A stretch of DNA of 45,356 nt, taken from Paenibacillus camerounensis. Lineage in GTDB: Bacteria > Bacillota > Bacilli > Paenibacillales > Paenibacillaceae. Below the pieces are notes generated by a model. It was not told where the DNA came from. It ran no database searches and worked only from the letters and a program-made list of their open reading frames with translations. Each line of letters opens with the position of its first letter. Positions within the stretch are counted from its first letter, which is position 1. The stretch is from assembly GCF_000723885.1 (NCBI RefSeq), contig NZ_CCDG010000014.1, forward strand, positions 1 to 45,356. The letters are read 5' to 3'. A program made the translations under genes and the position numbers. Below, one piece after another: positions 1 through 7,777 of this stretch.

Positions 1-91
1 TAAGGGTAAACTGGCCAAATGTATGCGAAAAAACGAATACAATGTAGGGGTTGGTATCAGGTCGTTTCTTCCATGTCTCCTGATTCTTCAC
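1..91 (-). CDS. 5' end of an unknown gene, cut by the left window edge
   Basis: A GTG codon at 91-89 is preceded on the minus strand by a strong AAAGGAGG Shine-Dalgarno about 7 nt away, and the frame stays open to the window edge, giving about 30 residues. The visible peptide starts VKNQETWKKRPDTNPY and continues with a hydrophobic run (IVFVFSHTFGQFTL) that could begin a membrane segment. The family cannot be recognised from so little. The plus-strand frame over the same bases lacks a convincing ribosome site. Confidence 0.5.
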   Translation of the reverse strand, partial: MKNQETWKKRPDTNPYIVFVFSHTFGQFTL

Positions 92-161
92 GTCCACCCC
101 TCCTTTATTTTTCATCGGAGTTATCCACATTTTTTTGTATTGTATAATTTCCTATGCAACG

Positions 162-199
162 AAAAAACGCCAGGCTTCCATATAAGGAAGTCTGACGTT
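162..199 (-). terminator. Rho-independent terminator of the first GH42 gene
   Basis: A 14-bp stem (AACGCCAGGCTTCC at 166-179 pairing with 186-199, allowing two G-U pairs) with a 6-nt loop is followed on the minus strand by six T residues (162-167). It lies about 55 nt past the stop codon of the beta-galactosidase gene and upstream of the partial gene at the edge, so it separates the two. Confidence 0.8.
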
Positions 200-254
200 C
201 TGTTATGAAGGCGTCACGGTTGAACGCTATACAAAGTCCGTTGTTCCAGCTGCA

Positions 255-2294
255 CTAATGCTTATCAGACAAAATCAGTACGCCGCGGCCCGGGACAACA
301 GCGGTTCCGCTATATTTCTTACCGGTAAGCAGATCTGTACGCTGTGTTCCGCCAATATCTGCAGTACATTCTCCTTCATTATGATTCAGCAGGAACAGAT
401 AGGATACGCCATCCTTCACCCGCTGAACAGATTCGACGCCTGCCGGTGCGCTTACCAGCGGCCCGATGCCGTTCTCCTCGGCCAGGTTGGCCAGGAAACC
501 ATGCAGGAATCCGGCTTCCGGGCTGGAGGCCACATAATAGGCTTTACCTTCGCCGAAGCTGTTAGCGGTCAGCACCGGCATACCTTTATAGAAATCAGAG
601 CCATAATGTGCCAGCACCTCTGCACCCTCAGAATGGATCAGATCACAGAGCAGATTGCATGAATAGGAACCGCGTAGCGCTCCCCACTCGCTCTCCATTA
701 CGATTTCGTTGCTCATCTCCGGCAGCAGCGCATCAATCTCTTCCGCCCAGATGCCAAGCACCTTGCGCAGCTCTCCCGGATACCCCCCTACAGTAACCAG
801 ATCATTCTCATTGACGATACCGCTGAAGAAGGTGGTCACGAACGTACCGCCTGCTTGAACGAACGCTTCAACCTTCGCGGCAAAGCCCGGCTTGACCATG
901 TACATTACGGGTGCAATTACAACCTTATATTTGGACAGGTTCTCCTCAACACCGATGATGTCGGCTTCAATATTCTGCTGGTAGAGTGCGTCGTAATATT
1001 TATGCACTTCTTTTACATAATCAAGGGCTACAGTAGGCCCGCTCGACAGGTCAAGCGCCCAGCGGTTTTCCCAGTCATAAAGAATGCCGATCTGCGCCGC
1101 GCTGACGGCATCCAGCAGCTCATCGCCCAGCAGCTCAAGCTCATGGCCCAGCTCTGCACATTCGCGGAATACACGGGTATGCTCATGGCCCACATGCTCG
1201 ATGACAGCCCCGTGATACTTCTCGCATGCTCCGATGGAGCGGCGCAGCTGGAAGAACAGCACGGTATCCGCACCGCGCGCAACTGCCTGATAGCTCCACA
1301 GCCGCATCACACCCGGGCGTTTCACGGAGTTGTACGGCATCCAGTTCTGCTGGGCCGGTGTCTGCTCCATCAGCATAAACGGCTGGCCGTTCTTCAGTCC
1401 GCGCATCAGGTCATGCGTCATCGCCGTATAGCTGACCGGAGTATCGAGGGCCGGATAGTTGTCCCAGGAGATCACATCCATATGCTTAGCCCACTCAAAA
1501 TAATCCAGCTCCGGATAAAAGCCCATCAGGTTAGTCGTCACCGGAATGCTGGTGCTGTGCTCTCTGATTGCTTCCTTCTCCAGCTTGTAGCATTCCAGCA
1601 GGCTGTGGGACATAAATCTGCGGTAATCCAGAGAAATGCCCTGGAAATTAGTCCGGTTGCCGTTCCACTCCTCACTCAGCTCATTCGGCACCACAATCTC
1701 TTCCCAGTCATAGAAGACATGGCCCCAGAACTTGGTATTCCAGGCTTTGTTCAGCCCCTCCAGAGAGCCGTAACGCTCCTTCAGCCAGACCCGGAATGCC
1801 GCTGCAGACTCTTCGGAATAGTCATAGCCGCCGTACTCATTGGAGATATGCCAGATTAGCAGTGCCGGGTGGTCCTTATAGCGCTCCGCCAGCTTACCGG
1901 CCAGCCTGGCCGAATATTTACGGTATACCTGGCTGTTCGGATTGGAGTTATGGCGCCCGCCGAATTTGCGTTTGCGGCCCTGGACATCAACACGGGTCAC
2001 TTCCGGATAACGGTGTGCCATCCACGCCGGATGAGCCCCTGTTCCTGTAGCGAGACAGACATAAGTTCCATTGTTATATAAACGGTCCATCAGCTCATCC
2101 AGCTCCGAGAAATCATAGGTATCTTCAGAGGGCTGAATCATCGCCCACGAAAACACGTTAATGGTGGCTACATCGATTCCGGCAAGCTTGAACATCCGTT
2201 CATCCTCTGCCCATACCGGAGCATCCCATTGCTCAGGATTGTAATCGCCGCCGTACCATATTTTCGGCAGTTTATTATTGATCACTTCTCGCAC
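255..2294 (-). CDS. GH42 beta-galactosidase
   Basis: A 679-aa protein, the usual length for glycoside hydrolase family 42 enzymes, which release terminal beta-galactose. The N-terminal TIM barrel opens with WYGGDYNPEQW; the acid/base is the Glu of SNEYGG (about E153) and the nucleophile is the Glu of MLMEQTP (about E310). A trimerisation domain and a short C-terminal sandwich follow. There is no signal peptide, so it acts in the cytoplasm on imported galactosides. It lacks the Cys cluster that binds zinc in many GH42 enzymes, unlike the second GH42 in this window. An AraC regulator is transcribed divergently and probably controls it. The ATG start lies next to a GAAGTG-like site. Confidence 0.93.
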   Translation of the reverse strand: MREVINNKLPKIWYGGDYNPEQWDAPVWAEDERMFKLAGIDVATINVFSWAMIQPSEDTYDFSELDELMDRLYNNGTYVCLATGTGAHPAWMAHRYPEVTRVDVQGRKRKFGGRHNSNPNSQVYRKYSARLAGKLAERYKDHPALLIWHISNEYGGYDYSEESAAAFRVWLKERYGSLEGLNKAWNTKFWGHVFYDWEEIVVPNELSEEWNGNRTNFQGISLDYRRFMSHSLLECYKLEKEAIREHSTSIPVTTNLMGFYPELDYFEWAKHMDVISWDNYPALDTPVSYTAMTHDLMRGLKNGQPFMLMEQTPAQQNWMPYNSVKRPGVMRLWSYQAVARGADTVLFFQLRRSIGACEKYHGAVIEHVGHEHTRVFRECAELGHELELLGDELLDAVSAAQIGILYDWENRWALDLSSGPTVALDYVKEVHKYYDALYQQNIEADIIGVEENLSKYKVVIAPVMYMVKPGFAAKVEAFVQAGGTFVTTFFSGIVNENDLVTVGGYPGELRKVLGIWAEEIDALLPEMSNEIVMESEWGALRGSYSCNLLCDLIHSEGAEVLAHYGSDFYKGMPVLTANSFGEGKAYYVASSPEAGFLHGFLANLAEENGIGPLVSAPAGVESVQRVKDGVSYLFLLNHNEGECTADIGGTQRTDLLTGKKYSGTAVVPGRGVLILSDKH

Positions 2295-2405
2295 TTCCTT
2301 TATAGTATAAGTATATACTTAGTTTAACCTTTAAACTTACCCCGATAAATATAAAATTCGCGCCATAACATATAATAATATGGCATTACATTGAGGTGAC
2401 TTATA
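2295..2405. promoter_or_regulatory. Divergent promoter region with a perfect palindrome
   Basis: The 111 bp between the GH42 gene and the AraC gene are A+T-rich. They contain a perfect 12-bp palindrome AAGTATATACTT at 2309-2320 close to the GH42 start, a plausible operator or promoter element. GAGGTGA at 2393-2399 is the ribosome binding site of the AraC gene. No experimentally known operator is recognised. Confidence 0.4.
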
Positions 2406-3242
2406 TTGATAGTCTCACCCCCGCGCAGAATTGTATTCGCCCTTGAAGGCGGCGAGCATCTGCCGATTACACTGGACAGCATGGGCTATAATCCGGATCA
2501 GGAGGCAGTAACACGGCCGGACGGCTATTATGTATACCACTGGCTGCAGACGGCTTCCGGTGAAGGGATCATTCATTTCGGCGATAAGAAGCTTACGCTG
2601 TCCGAAGGCAGCGGTGTGCTTCTTCTGCCGGGTACCCCGCACAGGTATGAGTCACTTTCATCACAGAACTGGTGTACCTACTATCTCACCTTCGGGGGCA
2701 GCTCATCCCGGCACATTCTGGAATCAGCGGACATGCATTCAGATTCTTTTTACCGCTGGGAACATGAGTCGCCGCTGACAGGTATGCTGCAGGATATGCT
2801 GGACCGGTATGATGCAGCCGCAGATATGTTCAGTCTGGGTGTATCCGCCGATGCCTACCGGTTTCTGCTGACGCTTAATAAATACGGGCATTTGCATAAC
2901 AACGCCTCCATCGCCCGCAATATTGACAAGCTGCAGCCGCTGCTCCAGTGGATGGACACCCATTACAGTGATCCTTCCATCGGCCTGTACGATCTTGCTG
3001 CACAACTGGATGTGTCCGGCCGTTATCTCAACAGCCTGTTCCTGCAGACCTTCGGGCTCTCCCCGTATGCTTATTTCGTACGCCTGCGAATCCGCAAGAG
3101 CAAAGAACTGCTCGTAAGCAAGCCGGCGATGACCGTCAAAACCATCTCGGGGCTTGTCGGCTTCCGCGATGTCAGCCACTTCGTGGCCACCTTCCGCAAG
3201 CAGTCCGGTACAACGCCGGACCAGTTCCGGCGGCTGCACTGA
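2406..3242 (+). CDS. AraC-family transcriptional regulator
   Basis: A 278-aa regulator starting at a TTG codon, chosen because GAGGTGA lies 6 nt upstream and no better start exists. Residues 1-165 form a cupin-like sugar-sensing domain (GEGIIHFG, LLLPGTPHRY). Residues about 175-278 form the double helix-turn-helix AraC domain (DLAAQLDVSGRYLNSLF, then VGFRDVSHFVATFRKQSG). It is transcribed away from the GH42 beta-galactosidase gene, so it most likely activates that gene in response to a sugar; the ligand is unknown. Confidence 0.9.
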   Translation: MIVSPPRRIVFALEGGEHLPITLDSMGYNPDQEAVTRPDGYYVYHWLQTASGEGIIHFGDKKLTLSEGSGVLLLPGTPHRYESLSSQNWCTYYLTFGGSSSRHILESADMHSDSFYRWEHESPLTGMLQDMLDRYDAAADMFSLGVSADAYRFLLTLNKYGHLHNNASIARNIDKLQPLLQWMDTHYSDPSIGLYDLAAQLDVSGRYLNSLFLQTFGLSPYAYFVRLRIRKSKELLVSKPAMTVKTISGLVGFRDVSHFVATFRKQSGTTPDQFRRLH

Positions 3243-3263
3243 CCGTTCCTGTACAGATTACAT

Positions 3264-3297
3264 TTGTTGCGGAAAATTTATATGCGCTCCGCAACAA
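3264..3297. repeat. Inverted repeat after the AraC gene
   Basis: Ten-bp arms TTGTTGCGGA (3264-3273) and TCCGCAACAA (3288-3297) enclose 14 nt, about 20 nt past the AraC stop codon. There is no T-run after it, so it is at best an atypical terminator; it could equally belong to the repeat island that follows. Confidence 0.5.
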
Positions 3298-3323
3298 GTT
3301 GAATGGCGGTAGGTTTAGCGGTA

Positions 3324-3488
3324 GGCTGGGCCGGGGGAGAAAGTCGGGCAGATTTAAAGGCAGACACGCCTTTAACCGGCTCATTGGGGAAATTCGCAGA
3401 TTTATGCGCAGGATTGATTTGGAATCCGGCTGGGCCGGCTTTGGGACTGATTTAACGGCAGATATGCCCTTTATTTCGGCTGGGCCGG
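3324..3488. repeat. G+C-rich tandem modules of about 50 bp
   Basis: GGCTGGGCCGG occurs at 3324, 3429 and 3478, with a reduced GGCT copy at 3378, giving periods of 54, 51 and 49 bp. Between these nodes lies a GATTTA module at 3351, 3399 and 3449. Two of the three modules contain a palindrome with arms TTAAAGGC/GCCTTTAA or a close variant (centres near 3364 and 3462). The middle module is degenerate. Confidence 0.65.
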
Positions 3489-3585
3489 ACAAACGGCTCG
3501 TTTTTTTCTCCCTTGGTTGGGCTTTTACTTGAGTAAACAGGCGCAAAAAAGCCTGTGCAAGCATGCCTAGTTCCATTCAAGAACA

Positions 3586-3773
3586 ATTAGTTGGATTTTC
3601 GCCACCTAATTCGAGTAAAATTAACCTTTTAGAGTGATTAGTTGGAAATATGACACCTAATATGACTGAAAACCTGTTTGAAGGCAAATTAGGCGAAATT
3701 AAGTGTCCTTTTTCTAACTAATGTCCTTAAGTGTCACTTGGCGGGAGAATTAGGTGACTAAAATTCACTTATT
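3586..3773. repeat. Four-palindrome element, family 1, copy A
   Basis: Four 25-bp imperfect palindromes of the form ATTAGGTG-N9-CACCTAAT start at 3586, 3637, 3698 and 3749, so the start-to-start steps are 51, 61 and 51 bp. Units 1 and 2 carry their asymmetric centre in one orientation and units 3 and 4 in the other, which makes the whole element a loose inverted repeat. Related copies lie at 16386-16538 and 44649-44837. No terminal inverted repeat or target duplication was noticed. Confidence 0.8.
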
Positions 3774-3863
3774 CTGAGAACGCGCACCTTAAACTGCTGA
3801 TCGGGACTGAGTTGGGACTTAGTATACTTGTTTGTTTAAGCAACCTCTATGGGTTTTGCGCGT

Positions 3864-3996
3864 GAGTATTCTGCGTAACCATCACGCGTTCGTATTACAC
3901 ACATTAGCTTCACCCGTTCGCAACTACATGAGTATTCTGCGTTCGCGCAGGCGTAGGCTTCACATTTCCACTTACACATCAGCTTCACCCGTTCGC
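3864..3996. repeat. Short interleaved direct repeats
   Basis: GAGTATTCTGCGT occurs at 3864-3876 and 3930-3942, and AGCTTCACCCGTTCGC at 3906-3921 and 3981-3996 (spacings 66 and 75 bp). The area is rich in CACGCG/CGTTCGCGCAGGCG-like sequence. No gene was found. It looks like a degenerate local duplication. Confidence 0.55.
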
Positions 3997-4091
3997 CTCT
4001 GCAGGAGCATTGAGCATGACCTTCACACGATCATGTTGACGTCGGCGTACGCTACCTGAGCGGTACACATAACCAGCCCAGCAAAGACAGT

Positions 4092-4133
4092 AAACAGGGC
4101 AGCACCCACCCCCGGGTGGGTGCTGCCCTGTTT
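4092..4133. terminator. Strong bidirectional terminator after the LysR gene
   Basis: Perfect 20-bp arms (4092-4111 and 4114-4133, built around GGGCAGCACCCACCC) begin with AAA and end with TTT, so the hairpin can work on both strands. It is 18 nt past the stop codon of the LysR gene and insulates it from the repeat region. Confidence 0.8.
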
Positions 4134-4151
4134 CAATCCTTTAAAGCTCCC

Positions 4152-5075
4152 TCACTTCCCTGCATCCACTACCCTGTTCCCAGCAGCAGAACGCTCTTCG
4201 CTGCAGACCGCCTCCGGCAGATGTACCTTGACCACTTCGATGAACTCGCGGAGGGCGCTGGTCATATACAGGTCACGCCGCCGGATGAACACGGTGGGCA
4301 CCTCTGCATAGCGGTCCGGGAAAGGGTAGCAGGAGATCCCCTGCGTGATATTCATCCGCTTGAAGTAGGATACCGGCAGAACCGCGTATCCGATTCCCGC
4401 CCGCACACAGGCCATCAGGCCTTCCATCGTCCCGAATTCCATTACCTTGCCCAGTTTGAGCCCATCCTCCCGGAGCCACGCTTCTAGCCTCATCCGGTAC
4501 AGACACTCCGCATTCAGCATCAGCAGCGTCTGTCCTTGAACCGAATGCAGACCCTCGTAGCCCATACTATCCGGGATAATCAGCCCCAGCTGCTCCTTAA
4601 TAACCAACTCTTGTACAATCTCCGGATGATCGACAGGCCCGTCCAGGAAAGCCCCGTGTACATTATGCTGGAGCACAGCCTGAGTGAGGTCAGCCGGCCG
4701 GCAGATCTGCAGCTGCACCTCAACGTCCGGATAACAGCCGCGGTAAGCGGACAGGATGACAGGCAGCCGGACAGCTGCAGTGGTATCCGAACCGATCATA
4801 ATGGTGCCTTTGGGAACCGGGGAATCGAGCACCGCCTGCTGCGCTTCCTCCATCAGCTTAAAAATCCGGACTGTATATTCAAGCAGTGTCTGTCCTGCTG
4901 AGGTGAGCGTGATCCCCCGGCTGTGCCGGTAGAAAAGCGGTGTCTTCAGCTCCTGCTCCAGCTGCTGAATCCGCGCAGTTACATTCGATTGTACATAGCT
5001 CAGGCTTTGTGCGGCTTTGGAAATGCTCCCTTCCTTAGCCACTGCCTGAAATACCTTAAGCAGACCTATATCCAT
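4152..5075 (-). CDS. LysR-family transcriptional regulator
   Basis: A 307-aa protein beginning MDIGLLKVFQAVAKEGSISK, the usual LysR opening. This ATG is preferred over one 30 nt upstream because GGAGGGAG lies about 10 nt before it and the upstream extension (MAASGGRNAV) is not family-like. Residues 1-60 hold the winged helix-turn-helix (SISKAAQSLSYVQSNVTARIQQLE) and the remainder the two-lobed effector-binding domain. It is flanked by a terminator and by a small gene on the other strand, so its target is not evident; LysR proteins usually regulate a neighbouring or their own promoter. Confidence 0.9.
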   Translation of the reverse strand: MDIGLLKVFQAVAKEGSISKAAQSLSYVQSNVTARIQQLEQELKTPLFYRHSRGITLTSAGQTLLEYTVRIFKLMEEAQQAVLDSPVPKGTIMIGSDTTAAVRLPVILSAYRGCYPDVEVQLQICRPADLTQAVLQHNVHGAFLDGPVDHPEIVQELVIKEQLGLIIPDSMGYEGLHSVQGQTLLMLNAECLYRMRLEAWLREDGLKLGKVMEFGTMEGLMACVRAGIGYAVLPVSYFKRMNITQGISCYPFPDRYAEVPTVFIRRRDLYMTSALREFIEVVKVHLPEAVCSEERSAAGNRVVDAGK

Positions 5076-5265
5076 AACCGCATTTCTCCCTCCGGAAGCA
5101 GCCATCAGTTCCAGTGATGCCCACCATCATTTCCCTTCATTATACAAGATATGCTGCAGGGAATATGATGGAAATATAAAAGATGACTGCGCTGTCAGCA
5201 GCAAACGCGGTTTTATGAAGTGAAGCTAAGCAGCCCCGTCCACAAACCTTTAAGGAGTGAACAAA

Positions 5266-5505
5266 ATGGACAATAAGCGTTGGAGCTTTAAGGTGCCCGG
5301 AGGCCAGGAAGGCAGCGAAAAGGCTATCGATATCAGCCGGATCACAAGTGTATATGAATTGCTTGCCATTATGCGGGGTGAAGAGGATGCTCAGCAGACC
5401 GGCCCTGAAAGCAGACCGCAGATTGCTCCAGTTCTCCTTTCACGCCGCATAGGCAATAAAGACAGCAAGGACAGCAAGGGCAGAAGACGCCACCCTTCAG
5501 CATGA
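5266..5505 (+). CDS. Small protein of unknown function
   Basis: A 79-aa protein starting MDNKRWSFKVPGGQEGSEKA. The ATG at 5266 is chosen because AAGGAG (5252-5257) sits 8 nt upstream; a GTG at 5257 overlaps that ribosome site and is rejected. There is a short predicted helix (ITSVYELLAIMRG), then a polar, basic tail (GNKDSKDSKGRRRHPSA), with no signal peptide or membrane segment. No family is recognised. Its stop is 2 bp from the end of the convergent GH42 gene, with no terminator between them, so the transcripts probably overlap. Confidence 0.6.
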   Translation: MDNKRWSFKVPGGQEGSEKAIDISRITSVYELLAIMRGEEDAQQTGPESRPQIAPVLLSRRIGNKDSKDSKGRRRHPSA

Positions 5506-5507
5506 GT

Positions 5508-7616
5508 CTAGCCTTCCAGTTCCAGAATCTCAACCCCATAAGGAGCAAGCAGCAGTAAGCCTGAACGTGCCTCTGCGCTAAACGCGCATCGGTAATCCCG
5601 GTCCAGCGGTACCGCCTGCTCGGTCCGGCTGAGATTCAGCAGGAACAGGAAGCTGCCGTTCTCTCCGCTGCGGACAGAGGCCTGAACGCCCTCCGGCAGA
5701 CCGGCGAAGCGATGCAGCCCGTGTGCAGAAGCCAGACTGCCAAGTAGTCCTGACCAATAACGTTCCTCGGCATGAGTCCCGAGGTAATACACCTCACCTT
5801 TGCCGAAACGGTTAACGGTGATTGCCGGAGTACCGGCATAGAAATCATCGTTATACCAGGCGATAGGCTCTGCGGTCACAGGAGTTAGCAGATCGCACCA
5901 CTGGCTGCAGGCAAAGGTATCACTCTCCTGATCTCTGATTACATGAGCATCACCGCCGACCGGATCATACTCGTGGACCCAGACTCCGGCGGCGCGGCTC
6001 AGAAGACCCGGCAGCGGCTGCATGACACACACATTGTCCATGTTCTTCACTCCCGTCCGGTTCGTCAGAATCAGTGTGCCGCCGGCAATAGCAAAGTCCT
6101 CCAGCTGTCCGGCCAGCTCCTCGCCAAGCAGATACAGGCTTGGTGCAATGACCAGCTTATAGCCGTCCAGCGGCTCGCCTGCCCGGATCACATCGCAGCC
6201 GATGCCAAGCTTGGTCAGGGCGCGGTGGATCAGCTTGATGTTCTCATAGTAATCGAATCCTTCAGCCTGCGGCTGGATATCCAGCGCTGCCTTCTGCTCG
6301 TGAGAATGCAGAATGGCCGCTTCAGCTTTAAGCACCGTTCCCTTGAGCTTACCGCTCAGCTGGTTCACCTCACGGCACAGCTGTGCAAATTCAGTGAATC
6401 TGCGCCCTGGCACATTGCTGTGGTCAATCAGCCCGTGCCAGTACTGCTCGGCGCCGGCAATTGCGCTTCTCCAGCGGAAGTGGACAACCGTATCCGCCCC
6501 TCTGGCAATGCTCTGCCACGCATAAGCGCGGATAAATCCCGGATGCGGCGTGCGCCACATCGGCATCCAGCACCCCGGCGGTCCGCTAAGCTGCTCCATA
6601 ATCCAGAAATTGCTCCGCTTGATCCCGCGCGTCACATCCAGCGACAGCGCCCCGCTGTAAGGAGTTGTCGCCTGCTTATCCGGCGAGGTATTCGGATAAT
6701 AGTCAAAGGAGGCCACATCCAGATCCGCACCGACGGCATACATATCCAGCCGCTGCGGATAGCTGTGGAAGTTGTGGGTAACGAAATGCCCCGGACATAC
6801 AGCGCGCAGCACCTCAAGCTGGGTCTGCTGGAACTTCACTACCGCGTCCCACTGGAAGCGCTGGAAATCCAGCAGCAGCGACGGATTCTGGAACTTTGAT
6901 CCGCCATAAGGCACCGTCAGCTCCTTCCAGTCACTGTATTCTCCGCTCCATACCACCGTGCCCCACTCGGCATTTACCCTCTCCAGGCTGCCATACTTGT
7001 CCTGAACCCAGCTGCGGAACGCCATATTGCAGGCATCACAATGGCAGTCAATCATCCCGAACTCATTGTCGGTCTGCCAGCCGATTACAGCCGGATGTCC
7101 GCTGTAATGGCGGGCCAGCTTCTCAACGATGCGCGTGCCGTACATGCGCAGTGACCCGCTGTTGTAACAGCGGTGTCCGCGCACGCCCGGATGGTAGATC
7201 TGCCCGTCAGCAAATATCGGCAGCACATCGGGATACCCCGTTGTCAGCCAGCGCGGCGGTGTTGCCGTAGGCGTTCCGATCACTACCTGCATATCATAGC
7301 TGTGCAGCAGATCAATTGCCCGGTCGAGCCAGGCGAAGTCAAACTTCCCTTCTGCCGGCTCCAGTCTGCTCCAGGCAAACTCAGCCACCCTGACCACCCG
7401 GACACCCGTTTCCTTCATTAACTGCATATCCTCTTCCCACAGAGACTCATCCCAATGCTCAGGATAGTAGTCAACGCCGATCTGCACATTGCTGTAGTCA
7501 CTGTTTCCCTTGCTGTAACTACTCTTTTCCCCGCTGCAATCAATCTTATCCTTGCTGTAATCACTGTCCCGCATGCTGTAACCGTTCTCTTCTTTGCCGT
7601 TATTGTTCATCCCCAT
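5508..7616 (-). CDS. GH42 beta-galactosidase with zinc-site cysteines and a repeat-bearing N-terminus
   Basis: A 702-aa family 42 beta-galactosidase. The barrel begins at IGVDYYPEHWDESLW (about residue 47). The acid/base is Glu185 in QTDNEFG and the nucleophile Glu341 in WIMEQLSG. Cys150 and the CHCDAC cluster (191, 193, 196) match the four-Cys structural zinc site known from Thermus GH42. Residues 12-46 are an unusual extension of five heptapeptides of the form (Y/C)-S-x-x-x-x-x, encoded by 21-bp DNA repeats. The start is the ATG at 7616, with AAAGGAGAG about 8 nt upstream. It follows the sugar ABC importer genes across a terminator and probably hydrolyses what they import. There is no signal peptide. 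Confidence 0.93.
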   Translation of the reverse strand: MGMNNNGKEENGYSMRDSDYSKDKIDCSGEKSSYSKGNSDYSNVQIGVDYYPEHWDESLWEEDMQLMKETGVRVVRVAEFAWSRLEPAEGKFDFAWLDRAIDLLHSYDMQVVIGTPTATPPRWLTTGYPDVLPIFADGQIYHPGVRGHRCYNSGSLRMYGTRIVEKLARHYSGHPAVIGWQTDNEFGMIDCHCDACNMAFRSWVQDKYGSLERVNAEWGTVVWSGEYSDWKELTVPYGGSKFQNPSLLLDFQRFQWDAVVKFQQTQLEVLRAVCPGHFVTHNFHSYPQRLDMYAVGADLDVASFDYYPNTSPDKQATTPYSGALSLDVTRGIKRSNFWIMEQLSGPPGCWMPMWRTPHPGFIRAYAWQSIARGADTVVHFRWRSAIAGAEQYWHGLIDHSNVPGRRFTEFAQLCREVNQLSGKLKGTVLKAEAAILHSHEQKAALDIQPQAEGFDYYENIKLIHRALTKLGIGCDVIRAGEPLDGYKLVIAPSLYLLGEELAGQLEDFAIAGGTLILTNRTGVKNMDNVCVMQPLPGLLSRAAGVWVHEYDPVGGDAHVIRDQESDTFACSQWCDLLTPVTAEPIAWYNDDFYAGTPAITVNRFGKGEVYYLGTHAEERYWSGLLGSLASAHGLHRFAGLPEGVQASVRSGENGSFLFLLNLSRTEQAVPLDRDYRCAFSAEARSGLLLLAPYGVEILELEG
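7491..7580 (-). repeat. 21-bp in-frame tandem repeat in the GH42 gene
   Basis: GCTGTA, or GCTGCA once, recurs at 7491, 7512, 7533, 7554 and 7575 on the plus strand, exactly 21 bp apart. The repeats encode five consecutive heptapeptides carrying (Y/C)S near the N-terminus of the GH42 protein, so gain or loss of a unit keeps the frame. Confidence 0.85.
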
Positions 7617-7653
7617 TGATTCTCTCTCCTTTCCTGCATGGTTTCATTTTACC

Positions 7654-7701
7654 AAAAAGGCGCTCCCGCCTCACATCACTGATGCGAGAGGCGGGAACGC
7701 C
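7654..7701 (-). terminator. Terminator between the importer lipoprotein gene and GH42
   Basis: Fourteen-bp arms (7659-7672 and 7688-7701, one mismatch, core TCCCGCCTC/GAGGCGGGA) are followed on the minus strand by TTTTT (7654-7658). It sits downstream of the solute-binding protein gene and only about 38 nt before the GH42 start, so GH42 is either read through at reduced level or has its own promoter close by. Confidence 0.8.
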
Positions 7702-7777
7702 CCGGCAAATCCACTTTCTTAATCCAACTTTAACGGTCCTTTATAGGACTCTATATCTCAATCCCACAATCAAATCC

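Larger units (their letters stand above)
3243..4091. other. Repeat-rich intergenic region without genes
   Basis: About 850 bp between the AraC and LysR genes, which converge here. Short open frames occur but none has a ribosome site or a recognisable protein. The region holds, in order, a TTGTTGCGGA hairpin, a G+C-rich repeat of about 50 bp, a CAGGC/GCCTG hairpin near 3539-3555, a four-palindrome element and short direct repeats, and it ends at a strong terminator. Confidence 0.7.

Noticed and set aside
23..208. 61-residue plus-strand frame at the left edge
   Set aside because: It has no ribosome site, runs through a terminator and overlaps a better supported minus-strand gene start.
855..1859. 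334-residue plus-strand frame opposite the first GH42 gene
   Set aside because: It is an antisense shadow of a clear GH42 protein and shows no family-like motif.
3172..3576. Open frames within the repeat island after the AraC gene
   Set aside because: They translate G+C-rich repeats, lack ribosome sites and have no recognisable protein pattern.
3586..3773. Insertion sequence or MITE
   Set aside because: No transposase, no clear terminal inverted repeats and no target duplication were found, although a MITE-like origin cannot be excluded.
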